Of a stretch of DNA of 64,000 nt, positions 1 through 8,429 are shown piece after piece. Location: contig NZ_JAKNUW010000007.1 of the NCBI RefSeq assembly GCF_023155805.1, positions 62,001 through 126,000 on the forward strand, given 5' to 3'. This stretch comes from Micrococcus lacusdianchii (lineage in GTDB: Bacteria > Actinomycetota > Actinomycetes > Actinomycetales > Micrococcaceae). The notes below the pieces were generated by a model, which was not told where the DNA came from, searched no databases, and saw nothing but the letters and a program-made list of their open reading frames with translations. A program made the translations under genes and the position numbers. The first letter of the stretch is position 1, and each line of letters starts with the position of its first letter.

Positions 1-144
1 CTCTCGGAGGAGTCCACCCGGGTGCGCCTGACGTACGACGGCACCCGGATCGCCCCGGACCAGGAGAAGCGCCTCGCCCGCGCCCGTGCGGTCACACCGG
101 AGCGGCTGGCCGGGTCCATCCGGCGGCTGGGGGCGGCCAGCTGA
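1..144 (+). CDS. C-terminal end of an unrecognised protein (partial)
   Basis: An open frame runs from the window edge to a TGA at 142-144 and encodes 47 residues ending in IRRLGAAS. Codon usage is strongly GC3-biased like the neighbours, so it is very probably the 3' end of a real gene. It is basic and mostly helical, with no motif I can assign. The next gene starts about 108 bases later on the same strand. No function is proposed. Confidence 0.55.
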   Translation, partial: LSEESTRVRLTYDGTRIAPDQEKRLARARAVTPERLAGSIRRLGAAS

Positions 145-251
145 GGCAGGCATGCTGGCCGGGGCTGTGAGACGGGAAATAGGATGGACATCGAGTGAAG
201 CGCGATGAATCGAGGCCCGCCCCGGACGGGCCCGCGCACCGAGGAGGATCC

Positions 252-1460
252 ATGACCGCCGACCACCCCCAGCCGCAGCCCACTGACGCCGTGATCGTCG
301 GCGGTGCCCGCACCCCGTTCACCCGACTGCTCGGCCAGCAGGCCGACCTGCAGGCCGTCGAGCTTGGCGCCCACGCCATCCGGCACGCCCTCGAGCGCGC
401 CGGCGTGCCCGCCGCGGACGTGGACATGGTCTACATGGGTCAGGTGGTCCAGGCCGGTGCCGGGCAGAACCCCGCCCGGCAGTCCTCCCTGGCCGCGGGC
501 ATCGGCTGGGACGTCCCGGCCATGACCATCAACAAGGTCTGCCTGTCCGGCCTCACTGCCGTGATCGACGCCGCCCGACTGATCCGCCTCGGGGAGGCGA
601 GCGTCGTCGTCGCCGGCGGCCAGGAGTCCATGACCAACGCCCCCCACCTGCTGATGGGCGCCCGCAAGGGCTACAAGTACGGCCCCACCACCGTGCTGGA
701 CTCCGTGGCCTACGACGGTCTCACCGACGCCCTGTCCAAGGAGGTCATGGGCGAGCTGACCGAGACCGGCAACGGAGAGCGTCGCCTCGAGCGTCCCGCC
801 CAGGACGAGGTGGCCGCGGCCTCCCACCAGCGCGCCGCGCAGGCCCAGAAGGAGGGCGTGTTCGACGCTGAGATCGCGCCCGTGGAGATCCCGCAGCGCA
901 AGGGCGAGCCGCTCCTCGTCGCCAAGGACGAGGGCATCCGGGCGGAGACCACCGCCGAGACCCTCGCCAAGCTCCGCCCGGCCTTCGCGAAGGACGGCAC
1001 CATCACCGCCGGCAACGCATCCCCGCTGTCCGACGGCGCCGCCGCGCTCGTGGTCACCTCTCGCGCCTACGCCGAGGAGAAGGGCCTGCAGATCCTGGCG
1101 ACGGTCGGGGCCCCGGGGCAGACCGCCGGGCCGAAGGACTCCCAGCTGCACTCGCAGCCCTCCGATGCCATCGCGACCGCCCTGCGCAAGCAGGGCTGGA
1201 GCGCGGCCGACCTGGACTTCATCGAGATCAACGAGGCCTTCGCGGCCGTCTCCCTCCAGTCGCTCAAGGATCTGGACTACCCGGCCGAGCGGTGCAACAT
1301 CCACGGCGGCGCCATCGCGCTCGGCCACCCGATCGGCGCCTCCGGCGCCCGCCTGGCCCTCACTGCCGCGTATGAGCTGAGCCGCCGCGGCTCCGGCCGC
1401 AGCGCCGTGGCCCTGTGCGGCGGCGGCGGTCAGGGCGAGGCCCTGATCCTCTTCCGCTGA
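252..1460 (+). CDS. Acetyl-CoA acetyltransferase (thiolase)
   Basis: 402-residue thiolase that condenses or cleaves acetoacetyl-CoA/acetyl-CoA in the cytoplasm. The ATG at 252 is chosen because GAGGAGG (241-247) precedes it; an in-frame GTG at 195 would add an unrelated basic stretch. Seen: nucleophilic Cys near residue 97 in NKVCLSGL, the GGQESM segment, INEAFA, the [10 protein letters not shown] motif with the catalytic His, and the C-terminal catalytic Cys in CGGGGQGEA. All expected catalytic residues are present and the length is normal for the family. Just downstream lies a short remnant resembling 3-oxoacid CoA-transferase subunit B, which suggests that a ketone-body or acetoacetate operon once stood here. 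Biosynthetic versus degradative thiolase cannot be decided from sequence alone. Confidence 0.93.
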   Translation: MTADHPQPQPTDAVIVGGARTPFTRLLGQQADLQAVELGAHAIRHALERAGVPAADVDMVYMGQVVQAGAGQNPARQSSLAAGIGWDVPAMTINKVCLSGLTAVIDAARLIRLGEASVVVAGGQESMTNAPHLLMGARKGYKYGPTTVLDSVAYDGLTDALSKEVMGELTETGNGERRLERPAQDEVAAASHQRAAQAQKEGVFDAEIAPVEIPQRKGEPLLVAKDEGIRAETTAETLAKLRPAFAKDGTITAGNASPLSDGAAALVVTSRAYAEEKGLQILATVGAPGQTAGPKDSQLHSQPSDAIATALRKQGWSAADLDFIEINEAFAAVSLQSLKDLDYPAERCNIHGGAIALGHPIGASGARLALTAAYELSRRGSGRSAVALCGGGGQGEALILFR

Positions 1461-1461
1461 C

Positions 1462-1596
1462 CTCTCCGGCGCTCCGGTCCAGCACATCGAGGCCCTGCCC
1501 CGGCAGGGCACCCTCCCGCTCACCGGCCGTGCCGTGGTGGACCGGATCATCATGGACCCGACGGTGATCGAGCTCGTCGGCACCCCGCTCGCCTGA
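1462..1596 (+). pseudogene. 3' remnant resembling 3-oxoacid CoA-transferase subunit B
   Basis: Directly after the thiolase stop, the frame ending at TGA 1594-1596 reads LPLTGRAVVDRIIMDPTVIE near its end. This matches my recollection of the C-terminus of SCOT/AtoA-type CoA-transferase beta subunits (LPLTG-x-x-x-VDRIIT-x-x-x-V). No start codon or N-terminal part exists: upstream this frame enters the antiphase of the thiolase gene. It is best read as the truncated tail of a deleted scoB/atoA-like gene fused to the end of the thiolase locus. Confidence 0.5.
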
Positions 1597-1625
1597 TCGC
1601 CGCCCACGGCGACGACGCCCGCCCC

Positions 1626-1656
1626 GGCCCGTCCGCGCTCCCCGCGCGGGCGGGCC
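1626..1656 (+). terminator. Hairpin after thiolase/CoA-transferase remnant
   Basis: 13-bp GC-rich stem (1626-1638 with 1644-1656, one mismatch) and a 5-nt loop, located between the remnant and the smpB promoter. There is no T-tract, as is common in high-GC actinobacteria. Confidence 0.45.
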
Positions 1657-1666
1657 GGCCGTCGCG

Positions 1667-1672
1667 TAGGAT
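1667..1672 (+). promoter_or_regulatory. -10 element of smpB
   Basis: TAGGAT, about 49 nt before the TTG start of smpB, consistent with a housekeeping -10. No convincing -35 is visible. Confidence 0.4.
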
Positions 1673-1720
1673 GGTGCACCCTGTGCTGAGCGCGGATCGA
1701 GGACGGAAGGAGCGAGCACC

Positions 1721-2236
1721 TTGGGGAAGAACGCGAAGGGCAAGGCCGCCAAGCAGCCGGCCCCCGGCGAGCGCATGGTGATCGCCAACAACAAGAAGGC
1801 GCGGCACGACTACACGATCCTCGACACCTACGAGGCCGGCATGGTCCTGCAGGGCACCGAGGTCAAGTCGCTGCGCGAGGGCAAGGCGTCCCTCGTGGAC
1901 GGGTTCGCCGTGTTCTACCGGGACGAGCTGTGGCTCGAGCAGGTCTACATCCCCGAGTACCTCAACGGCTCGTGGACCAACCACGCGGCCCGTCGCCGTC
2001 GCAAGCTGTTGCTGCACCGCGCCGAGCTGGTCAAGATCAGCCGTCAGATCCAGGACCCGGGTCTGACCATCGTCCCGCTGTCCCTGTACTTCCTGAACGG
2101 GCGCGTCAAGGTGGAGATCGGCGTCGCCCGCGGCAATCGTGAGTACGACAAGCGGCACAAGCTCCGCGAGAAGCAGGACGACCGCGAGGCCCAGCGCGCC
2201 ATGCGGATCCGCAACCGCCGTGCCGGCGTCGCCTGA
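1721..2236 (+). CDS. smpB: SsrA-binding protein SmpB
   Basis: 171-residue tmRNA partner that delivers alanyl-tmRNA to stalled ribosomes. The start is a TTG with GGAAGGAG about 9 nt upstream; no ATG fits. Seen: the OB-fold core with [17 protein letters not shown] and [18 protein letters not shown], and the basic C-terminal tail ([15 protein letters not shown] onward) that mimics mRNA in the decoding channel. It is slightly longer than the usual ~155-160 residues because of a Lys-rich N-terminal extension. The tmRNA gene follows directly on the same strand, the classic smpB-ssrA pairing. Confidence 0.97.
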   Translation: MGKNAKGKAAKQPAPGERMVIANNKKARHDYTILDTYEAGMVLQGTEVKSLREGKASLVDGFAVFYRDELWLEQVYIPEYLNGSWTNHAARRRRKLLLHRAELVKISRQIQDPGLTIVPLSLYFLNGRVKVEIGVARGNREYDKRHKLREKQDDREAQRAMRIRNRRAGVA

Positions 2237-2254
2237 CCCTCTGCCCCGCCCCTG

Positions 2255-2281
2255 GGGAATACCTCCCGGCTCTGGTAGGTT
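2255..2281 (+). promoter_or_regulatory. SigR/SigH-type promoter upstream of ssrA
   Basis: GGGAAT (2255-2260), exactly 18 nt, then GTT (2279-2281) followed by GG. This matches the GGAAT-N18/19-GTT consensus of the actinobacterial thiol-stress sigma factor SigR/SigH. It would start transcription about 90 nt before the mature tmRNA 5' end, so the transcript would need 5' processing. A sigH-rsrA pair lies at 8.4-9.4 kb. Confidence 0.6.
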
Positions 2282-2342
2282 GGACTCCTCGCAGGGCCGG
2301 TTTCAGGACCGGCGGGCGCACGCCCCCCGCCTGCCGTGGTGA

Positions 2343-2371
2343 TTGACAACCTCATAGTGAGTGTGTCGACC
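2343..2371 (+). promoter_or_regulatory. Candidate housekeeping promoter of ssrA
   Basis: A perfect TTGACA (2343-2348) sits 35 nt before the predicted mature 5' end of tmRNA (2378). The corresponding -10 region (about 2365-2371, gtcgacc) is poor. Spacing rather than the -10 sequence supports this call. Confidence 0.4.
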
Positions 2372-2377
2372 CCTCCA

Positions 2378-2746
2378 GGGGCCGATCGGTTTCGACGATG
2401 TGAGTCGCGACAGGGGAAGCGGGCCGAGGATGCAGAGTCATCTCGTCAAACGCTCTCTGCACACCAATAAGTGCCGAATCCAAGCGCACTGACTTCGCTC
2501 TCGCTGCCTGATCAGTGATCGAGTCCGTCACCCCGGGGTCGCTGTCGCCCCGGACCGTGGCGTCAGCTAGATAGCCACTGGGCATCACCCCTGCCGGGGG
2601 TCGTGATGCCGACATCAATCCGGCTGGGCCCGGGTTGTCCGCCCGTCTGCGGGACGGACAGGGCCGAGCAACACCCACAGCAGACTGCGCCCGGAGAAGA
2701 CCTGGCAACACCACATCGGACGCGGGTTCAATTCCCGCCGGCTCCA
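2378..2746 (+). ncRNA. ssrA: Transfer-messenger RNA (tmRNA)
   Basis: Rescues stalled ribosomes with SmpB and tags the nascent protein for proteolysis. The 5' end GGGGCCG (2378-2384) pairs with CGGCTCC (2739-2745), including the G3-U70-type wobble that identifies an alanine acceptor. The conserved GATCGGTTTCGAC follows at the 5' side, and the T-arm GGTTCAATTCC is at 2725-2735. The tag reading frame begins at 2473 (GCC) after AATAAGT and encodes AESKRTDFALAA, ending at TGA 2509-2511. The final ALAA is the usual ClpXP/Lon degron. The 3' CCA does not appear to be encoded. It lies immediately after smpB. Confidence 0.97.
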
Positions 2747-2756
2747 CTCACCACAC

Positions 2757-2808
2757 CACGACGACGCCCCGGCGCCCTCCCCACGGAGGGCGCCGGGGCG
2801 TCGTCGTG
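2757..2808 (+). terminator. Strong terminator of ssrA
   Basis: Perfect 24-bp inverted repeat (2757-2780 with 2785-2808) and a CCAC loop, starting 11 nt after the tmRNA 3' end. No T-run follows. Confidence 0.8.
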
Positions 2809-2816
2809 CGTGGCGG

Positions 2817-2822
2817 TAGTAC
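2817..2822 (+). promoter_or_regulatory. -10 element for a leaderless aldo/keto reductase mRNA
   Basis: TAGTAC ends 9 nt before the ATG at 2832, with no Shine-Dalgarno between, as expected for leaderless transcription. Confidence 0.4.
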
Positions 2823-2831
2823 CGTGGCGCC

Positions 2832-3803
2832 ATGAGCGACATGATCTACAACCGTCTCGGATCCTCCGGCCTTCGGGTCTCCCAGTTCAGTTTCGGCTCC
2901 TGGGTGACCTTCGGCACTCAGGTCGACGTGGGCCGGGCCAAGGACCAGCTGGCCGCCGCCAAGGAGGGCGGGGTCAACTTCTTCGACAACGCCGAGGTGT
3001 ACGCCGGCGGGGAGTCCGAGACCATCATGGGCCGGGCCATCGCCGAGCTCGGCTGGAAGCGCCACGAGTACGTCGTCTCCACGAAGCTGTTCTGGGGCAT
3101 CGACGGCGACCTGGTGAACATGAAGAACACCTTGAACCGCAAGTACCTCATGCAGGGCATCGACGGGTCCCTCGAGCGCCTGGGCCTGGACTTCGTGGAC
3201 CTGGTGTTCTGCCACCGCCCGGACCCGCACACTCCGATCGAGGAGACCGTGTGGGCCATGAGCGACATGATCAGCCAGGGCAAGGCCCTGTACTGGGGCA
3301 CCTCGGAGTGGAGCGCGGACGAGATCCGTGCCGCCTGGAACATCGCCGAGCGCCACCACCTGCACAAGCCCGTGATGGAGCAGCCGCAGTACAACCTCCT
3401 GCACCGGACCAAGGTGGAGAAGGAGTTCGCCCGCCTCTACGAGGACATCGGCCTCGGCCTGACCACCTGGAGCCCGCTGGCCTCCGGCATCCTGTCCGGC
3501 AAGTACGTGGACGGCATCCCGGAGGGCTCCCGCGGAGCGCTCGAGGGCTATGACTTCGTGAAGGACTCGATCGCGGATCAGGAGGTCACGGTGAAGGTCC
3601 GTCAGCTCGTGGATGTTGCCACCGAGCTGGACGTGACCCCGGCGCAGCTCGCCCTCGCATGGACGGCGTCGAACCCGCACGTGTCCACCGTGATCCTCGG
3701 GGCCTCGAGCGTGGAGCAGGTCCAGGAGAACCTCAAGGCCCTGGACGTGATGGACCTGGTGACCCCGCAGGTGCGCGACCGCCTCGAGTCGATCTTCGCC
3801 TGA
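2832..3803 (+). CDS. Aldo/keto reductase, potassium-channel beta-subunit-like
   Basis: 323-residue NADPH-dependent (beta/alpha)8 oxidoreductase. The N-terminus [19 protein letters not shown] and the extended loops resemble the AKR6/KvBeta-like family. Seen: the catalytic tetrad Asp52, Tyr57 (FDNAEVY), Lys85 (STKLFWG) and His128 (CHRPDPHTP), and the cofactor region near the C-terminus ([18 protein letters not shown]). The length is normal. It sits alone between the ssrA terminator and its own terminator and has no visible Shine-Dalgarno. The physiological substrate cannot be inferred; no potassium channel gene is nearby. Confidence 0.9.
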   Translation: MSDMIYNRLGSSGLRVSQFSFGSWVTFGTQVDVGRAKDQLAAAKEGGVNFFDNAEVYAGGESETIMGRAIAELGWKRHEYVVSTKLFWGIDGDLVNMKNTLNRKYLMQGIDGSLERLGLDFVDLVFCHRPDPHTPIEETVWAMSDMISQGKALYWGTSEWSADEIRAAWNIAERHHLHKPVMEQPQYNLLHRTKVEKEFARLYEDIGLGLTTWSPLASGILSGKYVDGIPEGSRGALEGYDFVKDSIADQEVTVKVRQLVDVATELDVTPAQLALAWTASNPHVSTVILGASSVEQVQENLKALDVMDLVTPQVRDRLESIFA

Positions 3804-3810
3804 CGGTCCC

Positions 3811-3849
3811 GCACGGCCGCGGGCTGCAGGGAGGCCCCCGTGGCCGTGC
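3811..3849 (+). terminator. Terminator after aldo/keto reductase
   Basis: 13-bp stem (3811-3823 with 3837-3849, one mismatch) and a 13-nt loop, starting 7 nt after the stop codon. It also faces the end of the convergent crcB pair. Confidence 0.6.
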
Positions 3850-3941
3850 CGGCGACTGTGCAGAAGCGGGCGGAAAGCGGCGCGCTCAAGCGCCCCCTTC
3901 CGCCCGGACGCGCACCCTCGGTATGCGGGTCCGGTGCGAGG

Positions 3942-4316
3942 TCAGCGCGCCAGCGCCAGGCCGAGCACGCCTCCCACGACGGTGGCCACGAGGCCCGCGC
4001 CCACATGCGCACCCCACACGGCCGCGGCGCGCGCCCACGCCCCGACGAGGACCGCGTCGGCAGCGCGCGCGGCCACGGTGGACCACGTGCCCAGGCCGAG
4101 GGTGGCGCCCCCGGCGGAGATCATCAGTGCGCCGAGCACCGGCGTGCCCGCGACCAGCCCGGCGCCGGCCAGCAGCCCCGACACCAGGCACGCCAACGCG
4201 TTGGCGGCCAGCACGCCGCGGCCGCGCGGCACCCGGATGTCCAGCAGGTGCCGGACGGCCGCCCCCAGGGCGCCGCCGACCGCCAGCAGGACCACGACCA
4301 GGGGGAGGGGGGTCAT
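3942..4316 (-). CDS. crcB: Fluoride exporter subunit CrcB/Fluc (second copy)
   Basis: 124-residue, four-helix small membrane protein of the Fluc/CrcB fluoride-channel family. Seen: GGALGAAVRH in TM1, the conserved Asn in VLAANALACLVSG of TM2, and the GxTLGLGTWSTV segment of TM3, corresponding to the GFTTFSTF 'Phe box' region. Its ATG overlaps the stop of the upstream crcB in an ATGA, so the two are translationally coupled. Paired non-identical crcB genes are known in Gram-positives to encode obligate heterodimers, and the two sequences here differ enough for that. Confidence 0.9.
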   Translation of the reverse strand: MTPLPLVVVLLAVGGALGAAVRHLLDIRVPRGRGVLAANALACLVSGLLAGAGLVAGTPVLGALMISAGGATLGLGTWSTVAARAADAVLVGAWARAAAVWGAHVGAGLVATVVGGVLGLALAR

Positions 4317-4858
4317 CGACGCGCCCCCGTGCGGAGACCCGCAGCCGCGGCGGCCGTGCCGAGGACGATCATGCCCCCGAGCACGACCAGCCCGGCGGAG
4401 ACGTGCACCAGCACCTCCACCACGGACCCGATCAGACCGAGTCCGCCCCGGAGCCCGCCCGAGGCGAGCCACGCGGGCACCGCCGCCGCCCACGCCAGAG
4501 CCAGGCTGATCGAGGTGAACGAACCCAGGAAGCCGGTGCCCAGGGCGGGCACCCACCGGGGATCCCACGCACGCCGCGACGGATCCGCCGCGGCCGCGCG
4601 GGAGGTGCCCCACAGCAGGCCGAGCAGGAACGCCCCCAGGGTGTTCACCACCACCAGCGGCACCAGCGGCAGCGCGTCGAGGAGGAAGAACCACGTGGTG
4701 CCGGACGCGCGTGCGAGCCAGGGCCTCAGCAGGGCCTCGCCGGCGGTGAGCACCAGCCAGCCCGCCACGGCACCGGTGGCGCCGCCGAGCGCCACCCAGG
4801 GCACGACGGCAGGGCCCCGCACCGGAACCCCGCCTGATCCAGCCCGGCCCGCTGCCAC
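4313..4858 (-). CDS. crcB: Fluoride exporter subunit CrcB/Fluc (first copy)
   Basis: 181-residue Fluc-family membrane protein with the Asn motif VVNTLGAFLLGLLWG and the GTGFLGSFTSISLAL segment in TM3. It is longer than the typical ~125 residues because of a loop between TM2 and TM3 (TSRAAAADPSRRAWDPRW) and an N-terminal extension. It begins with GTG 4 nt after the hisN stop and overlaps the second crcB by 4 nt. Together they probably form one heterodimeric channel. No fluoride riboswitch is visible, so expression seems to follow the upstream aroA-rsgA-hisN run. Confidence 0.88.
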   Translation of the reverse strand: MAAGRAGSGGVPVRGPAVVPWVALGGATGAVAGWLVLTAGEALLRPWLARASGTTWFFLLDALPLVPLVVVNTLGAFLLGLLWGTSRAAAADPSRRAWDPRWVPALGTGFLGSFTSISLALAWAAAVPAWLASGGLRGGLGLIGSVVEVLVHVSAGLVVLGGMIVLGTAAAAAGLRTGARR

Positions 4859-4862
4859 GGGG

Positions 4863-5732
4863 TCAGCCCTGACGCGGCGTCAGACGCTCGAGCACCTCGT
4901 CATGCAGCAGCCCGTTCGTCGCCAGGGCGTGGCCGCCGAACGGGCCGTCCTCGCCCTCGAGGGAGGTGAAGCGGCCGCCGGCCTCGCGGACGATCGGCAC
5001 GAGCGCGGCCATGTCGTGCAGCGCCAGCTCGGGCTCGCACGCCACGTCCACCGCGCCCTCCGCCACGAGCATGTAGGACCAGAAGTCGCCGAACCCGCGC
5101 ACCCGCCACACGTCCGAGGTCAGCTGCAGGAACTCCCGGATGTTCCCGCGTTCGCGCCACCCCTCGATCGAGGAGAAGGACAGGGAGGCGTCCGCCACGC
5201 GGTCCACCCGCGAGACGCCGATCCGCTGGGCGCGCGTCAGGGACGTCCCCGCGAACGCGCCCTGGCCTGCGGCGGCCCACCAGCGGCGGTGCAGGGCGGG
5301 GGCGGAGACGACGCCGACCATCGGCTCGCCGTCGATCAGCAGCGCGATCAGGGTGGCCCACACCGGCACGCCCCGCACGAAGTTCTTGGTCCCGTCGATC
5401 GGGTCCACCACCCACTGGCGTCCGGACCTGGCGAGCTCGCCGCCGAACTCCTCGCCCAGGATCAGGTCGCGGGCCCGCGCGCGGGACAGGGTGGCCCGGA
5501 TGGACTCCTCCGCCGCGCGGTCGGCGTCGGTGACGGGGGTGAGGTCCGGCTTGGTGCTCACCTCGAGGTCCTGCGCCTTGAAGCGGGCCATCGTGAGGGA
5601 GTCCACGTTGTCCGCCAGCATGTGCGCCAGGCGCAGGTCCTCGGTGAGGTCGCGGGCGGGGCGGCGGGCGGCGTCGTCGGGGGCGCTCGGCGCGGTGCTG
5701 GGCGTGGGCTCGGCGTGCTCGGTGGGCTCCAT
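4863..5732 (-). CDS. hisN: Histidinol-phosphatase, inositol monophosphatase family
   Basis: 289-residue Mg-dependent phosphatase. The ATG at 5732 is chosen because the family N-terminus begins soon after it; the open frame extends further upstream but only into rsgA antiphase. Seen: the GEE motif (residues 93-95), the metal site [12 protein letters not shown] (Asp110, Asp113) and the C-terminal [18 protein letters not shown], where the usual W-D pair is H-D with the Asp kept. Position beside aroA and rsgA matches the hisN of other actinobacteria, so dephosphorylation of L-histidinol phosphate is the likely job. A general inositol-phosphatase role cannot be excluded. A TATAGC hexamer 9 nt before the ATG suggests an extra leaderless start. 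Confidence 0.85.
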   Translation of the reverse strand: MEPTEHAEPTPSTAPSAPDDAARRPARDLTEDLRLAHMLADNVDSLTMARFKAQDLEVSTKPDLTPVTDADRAAEESIRATLSRARARDLILGEEFGGELARSGRQWVVDPIDGTKNFVRGVPVWATLIALLIDGEPMVGVVSAPALHRRWWAAAGQGAFAGTSLTRAQRIGVSRVDRVADASLSFSSIEGWRERGNIREFLQLTSDVWRVRGFGDFWSYMLVAEGAVDVACEPELALHDMAALVPIVREAGGRFTSLEGEDGPFGGHALATNGLLHDEVLERLTPRQG

Positions 5733-5761
5733 GGGGCTCACGCTATACCGGGGCCCGCCGT

Positions 5762-6859
5762 TCAGTCCTCTGACGACGCCGATCCGCCTGCCTCCGCGGC
5801 CGTGCGGTTGCCGAGCAGTCGTCGCAGGGACGCCAGGCGCGCGGGGCCGGCGTCGCCGGCGTGCCCCTGCGCCACCCACGCGTCGAGCCCGCAGCCGGGG
5901 GAGTCGGCCAGGTGGGTGCAGCCGCGCGGGCACGCCTCCAGCCCGCCGGCGAGGTCCTCGAACGCCTCCACCACGCGGTCCGGCTCCACCCAGCCCAGCC
6001 CGAAGGAGCGGATGCCGGGGGTGTCCACCACCCACGTGTCCGGGAGGGGCTCACCGTCCGGACCCGGCAGGGGCATGGCCAGCGCAGAGGAGGACGTGTG
6101 GCGGCCGCGGCCGGTCACGGCGTTGACGTGGCCCGTGGCGCGTTCGGCGCCGGTGAGCGCGTTGAGCAGCGTGGACTTGCCCACGCCGGAGGGGCCGACG
6201 AACGCGGCCGTGTGCCCCGCCAGGCGTCCGGCCACGCGGCCCACGAGGCCCCCGTCCAGGTCCGTGTCCCCGCTCTCGGCCTCGAAGCGGGCGGCCCCGG
6301 AGGTCATCACCTCGAGGTCCAGCGCCTCGTAGTGGGCCACGAGGTCCACGGGGTCCCGCAGGTCCGTCTTGGTGATCAGCAGCACGGGATGGATGCCGGC
6401 GTCGTAGCAGGCCACGAGGGCGCGGTCGATGAATCCGGTGCGAGGCTCGGGGTTGGCCGCGGCCACCATGATCATCAGGGTGTCCGCGTTGGCCACCACC
6501 ACGCGCTCCACCTCGTCCGAATCGTCCGCGGACCGGCGCAGCACGGTGTCCCGTTCCTGGACGCGCACGATCCGGGCGAGCGTGCCCTCGCCCCCGGAGA
6601 GGTCGCCCACCACGTCCACGCGGTCCCCGGTGGCAATCGGCGTGCGCCGCAGCTCGCGGGCGCGCATCGCGGTGACAGGGGCCTCCGAGCGTCCGGGAAG
6701 GACCACGGTGTACCGGCCGCGGTCCACCGTGGTCACCAGCCCGGTCTGCGCGTCCTCGTGCGTGGGGCGCTCCTTGGTGCGCGGCCGGGTGCCGCGCTTG
6801 GACGGGCGCACGCGCACGTCCGACTCGTCCCAGGCCGAGGGGTCCACTCGTCGTCCCAT
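5762..6859 (-). CDS. rsgA: Ribosome small-subunit GTPase RsgA
   Basis: 365-residue circularly permuted GTPase acting in late 30S maturation. Motif order G4 (TKTD, residues 163-166), G1 (GPSGVGKST, 212-220) and G3 (DTPG, 269-272) shows the permutation. An OB-like domain precedes it ([16 protein letters not shown]), and a zinc finger follows with Cys300, Cys304, His306 and Cys313. The N-terminus carries a basic tail ([13 protein letters not shown]). Its ATG shares one base with the aroA stop (TGATG), so translation is coupled to aroA, as in many actinobacteria. Confidence 0.96.
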   Translation of the reverse strand: MGRRVDPSAWDESDVRVRPSKRGTRPRTKERPTHEDAQTGLVTTVDRGRYTVVLPGRSEAPVTAMRARELRRTPIATGDRVDVVGDLSGGEGTLARIVRVQERDTVLRRSADDSDEVERVVVANADTLMIMVAAANPEPRTGFIDRALVACYDAGIHPVLLITKTDLRDPVDLVAHYEALDLEVMTSGAARFEAESGDTDLDGGLVGRVAGRLAGHTAAFVGPSGVGKSTLLNALTGAERATGHVNAVTGRGRHTSSSALAMPLPGPDGEPLPDTWVVDTPGIRSFGLGWVEPDRVVEAFEDLAGGLEACPRGCTHLADSPGCGLDAWVAQGHAGDAGPARLASLRRLLGNRTAAEAGGSASSED

Positions 6860-8277
6860 CAGACGTCTGCTCCTCGGTCGGTCACGCGCGCGGACGGGAC
6901 CACGAGCCCCTCCCACCGTGCGGGGAAGTCCGGCATGGTCTTGGCGGTGGTGGCCACGTCCCGCACCGCAGTGCCGGGCGCGCGCAGCCCCACGACGGCG
7001 GCGAAGGTCGCCATCCGGTGGTCCTCGTACGTGTGCGCCTCGGCGGCGGACGGCGCCCCGCCGGCACCGGTGCCGGGGAAGTCCAGGGCGTCCGGTCCCT
7101 CGACCACGTCGACTCCGAAGCGCGCCGCCTCGGCGGTCAGCGCGGCGAGCCGGTCGGTCTCGTGCCCGCGCAGGTGCCCGATCCCGCTCAGCCGCGTCGG
7201 CCCCGCGGCCAGCAGTGCCAGCGCGGCCACGGTGGGCGCGAGCTCGGCGGTGTCCGCCACGTCCCCGGCGCCGCCCACCCGGGGTCGGCCGGCGCCGTCG
7301 ACGCCGCCGCGGACCGTGAGCGTGCCGCGAGAGGGGTCGCCGGGGGCGGGGGCGAAGGACACGTCCGCGCCGAAGGCGGGCAGGATCGTGCGCCAGCGGT
7401 CCCCGATCTGCGTGGTCGACGCGGGCCAGTCCGGCACGGACACCTCGCCGCCGGTCACCGCGGCCGCCGCCAGGAAGGGCCCGGCGTTGGACAGGTCCGG
7501 CTCCACGTGCGCCTCGAAGGCCGGCACCGGCCCCGGGTGCACCCGCCACACGCCGGGGGCGGGCTCGTCCACCCGCACCCCGTGCCCGCACAGGAACGCC
7601 ACGGTCATGGCCACGTGCTCCGGGCTCGGGACGCGCTCGCCCGTGTGGCGGACGGTGAGCCCGTCCGGGCGTCGGGCGGCGGAGAGCAGGAGGCCGGAGA
7701 GGAACTGGGAGGAACCCGAGGAGTCCACGGTGGCCTCGTCCCCGAGCGCGGCGCCGGTCGTCAGCCGCACCGGCAGGCAGCCGGGCTCGCCGAGGTGCTC
7801 CACGCGCGTGCCCGTCTGCTCCAGGCCCGCCAGCAGCGGCGCCATCGGCCGGACCCGCGCCGCCGGGTCCCCGTCCACCACCACGACGCCGGGCCGCAGC
7901 GCCGCCAGGGCCGGCACGAACCGCATCACGGTCCCCGCGAGGCCGCAGTCCACGCGGACCTCGCCCGTCAGCGGCGCGCCCACGGGCAGGGGGGTCACCA
8001 CCAGGGATCCGTCCACGCGGTCCTCGCACCGGGCGCCGAGCGCCTCGAGGGCCCCGCGCATCAGCGCGGTGTCCCGCGAGGCCAGGGCGCCGTGCAGCAC
8101 GCACGGCCCGTCCGCCACAGCGGCGAGCACGAGGAACCGGTTCGTCAGGGACTTCGAGCCGGGCAGCCGCACGGTCCCCCGGACCGGCCCGAGGGCCGCG
8201 GGCGCGGGCCACGGGTCGGCGGGCACGGGCCGGGAGGCGGCGGCCGGCGTCGTCGTGGGGGTGCTGGGCGTGGTCAT
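6859..8277 (-). CDS. aroA: 3-phosphoshikimate 1-carboxyvinyltransferase (EPSP synthase)
   Basis: 472 residues; transfers enolpyruvyl from PEP to shikimate-3-phosphate in aromatic amino acid synthesis. Seen: the shikimate-phosphate and PEP loop [10 protein letters not shown] (38-47), [26 protein letters not shown] and [15 protein letters not shown]. An Ala/Pro-rich N-terminal extension of about 30 residues makes it longer than E. coli AroA. TAGGCT ends 6 nt before the ATG and no Shine-Dalgarno is present, suggesting a leaderless mRNA. It heads the minus-strand run aroA-rsgA-hisN-crcB-crcB and is divergent from sigH. Confidence 0.96.
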   Translation of the reverse strand: MTTPSTPTTTPAAASRPVPADPWPAPAALGPVRGTVRLPGSKSLTNRFLVLAAVADGPCVLHGALASRDTALMRGALEALGARCEDRVDGSLVVTPLPVGAPLTGEVRVDCGLAGTVMRFVPALAALRPGVVVVDGDPAARVRPMAPLLAGLEQTGTRVEHLGEPGCLPVRLTTGAALGDEATVDSSGSSQFLSGLLLSAARRPDGLTVRHTGERVPSPEHVAMTVAFLCGHGVRVDEPAPGVWRVHPGPVPAFEAHVEPDLSNAGPFLAAAAVTGGEVSVPDWPASTTQIGDRWRTILPAFGADVSFAPAPGDPSRGTLTVRGGVDGAGRPRVGGAGDVADTAELAPTVAALALLAAGPTRLSGIGHLRGHETDRLAALTAEAARFGVDVVEGPDALDFPGTGAGGAPSAAEAHTYEDHRMATFAAVVGLRAPGTAVRDVATTAKTMPDFPARWEGLVVPSARVTDRGADV

Positions 8278-8283
8278 CCGCCC

Positions 8284-8289
8284 AGCCTA
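8284..8289 (-). promoter_or_regulatory. -10 element of the aroA operon
   Basis: TAGGCT on the minus strand, 6 nt before the aroA ATG, giving a start of transcription at or next to the start codon. Confidence 0.45.
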
Positions 8290-8313
8290 CCGAGGTCCGC
8301 GGGGGCCGCGGCG

Positions 8314-8340
8314 GGGAATACCCGGTCCGACGCGGGCGCT
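8314..8340 (+). promoter_or_regulatory. Candidate SigR/SigH autoregulatory promoter of sigH
   Basis: GGGAAT (8314-8319), 18 nt, then GCT (8338-8340), one mismatch from the GTT of the SigR -10. It would make a transcript carrying the AGGAGG and ATG at 8430. Autoinduction of sigR/sigH from such a promoter is known in Streptomyces and mycobacteria. Confidence 0.45.
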
Positions 8341-8429
8341 GTGACCCGTGCGGGTGCAAACCCCCGCCGGCGCCCTCGACGGCCGCCGGGCCGCGCAGCG
8401 CACTGCCGAGCAGAGGAGGCGAATCGACC

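Noticed and set aside
3840-6332. Long open frames opposite crcB, hisN and rsgA (up to 830 codons on the plus strand)
   Set aside because: Pro/Arg/Gly/His-rich translations that mirror the codon bias of the real minus-strand genes; no ribosome sites or domains.
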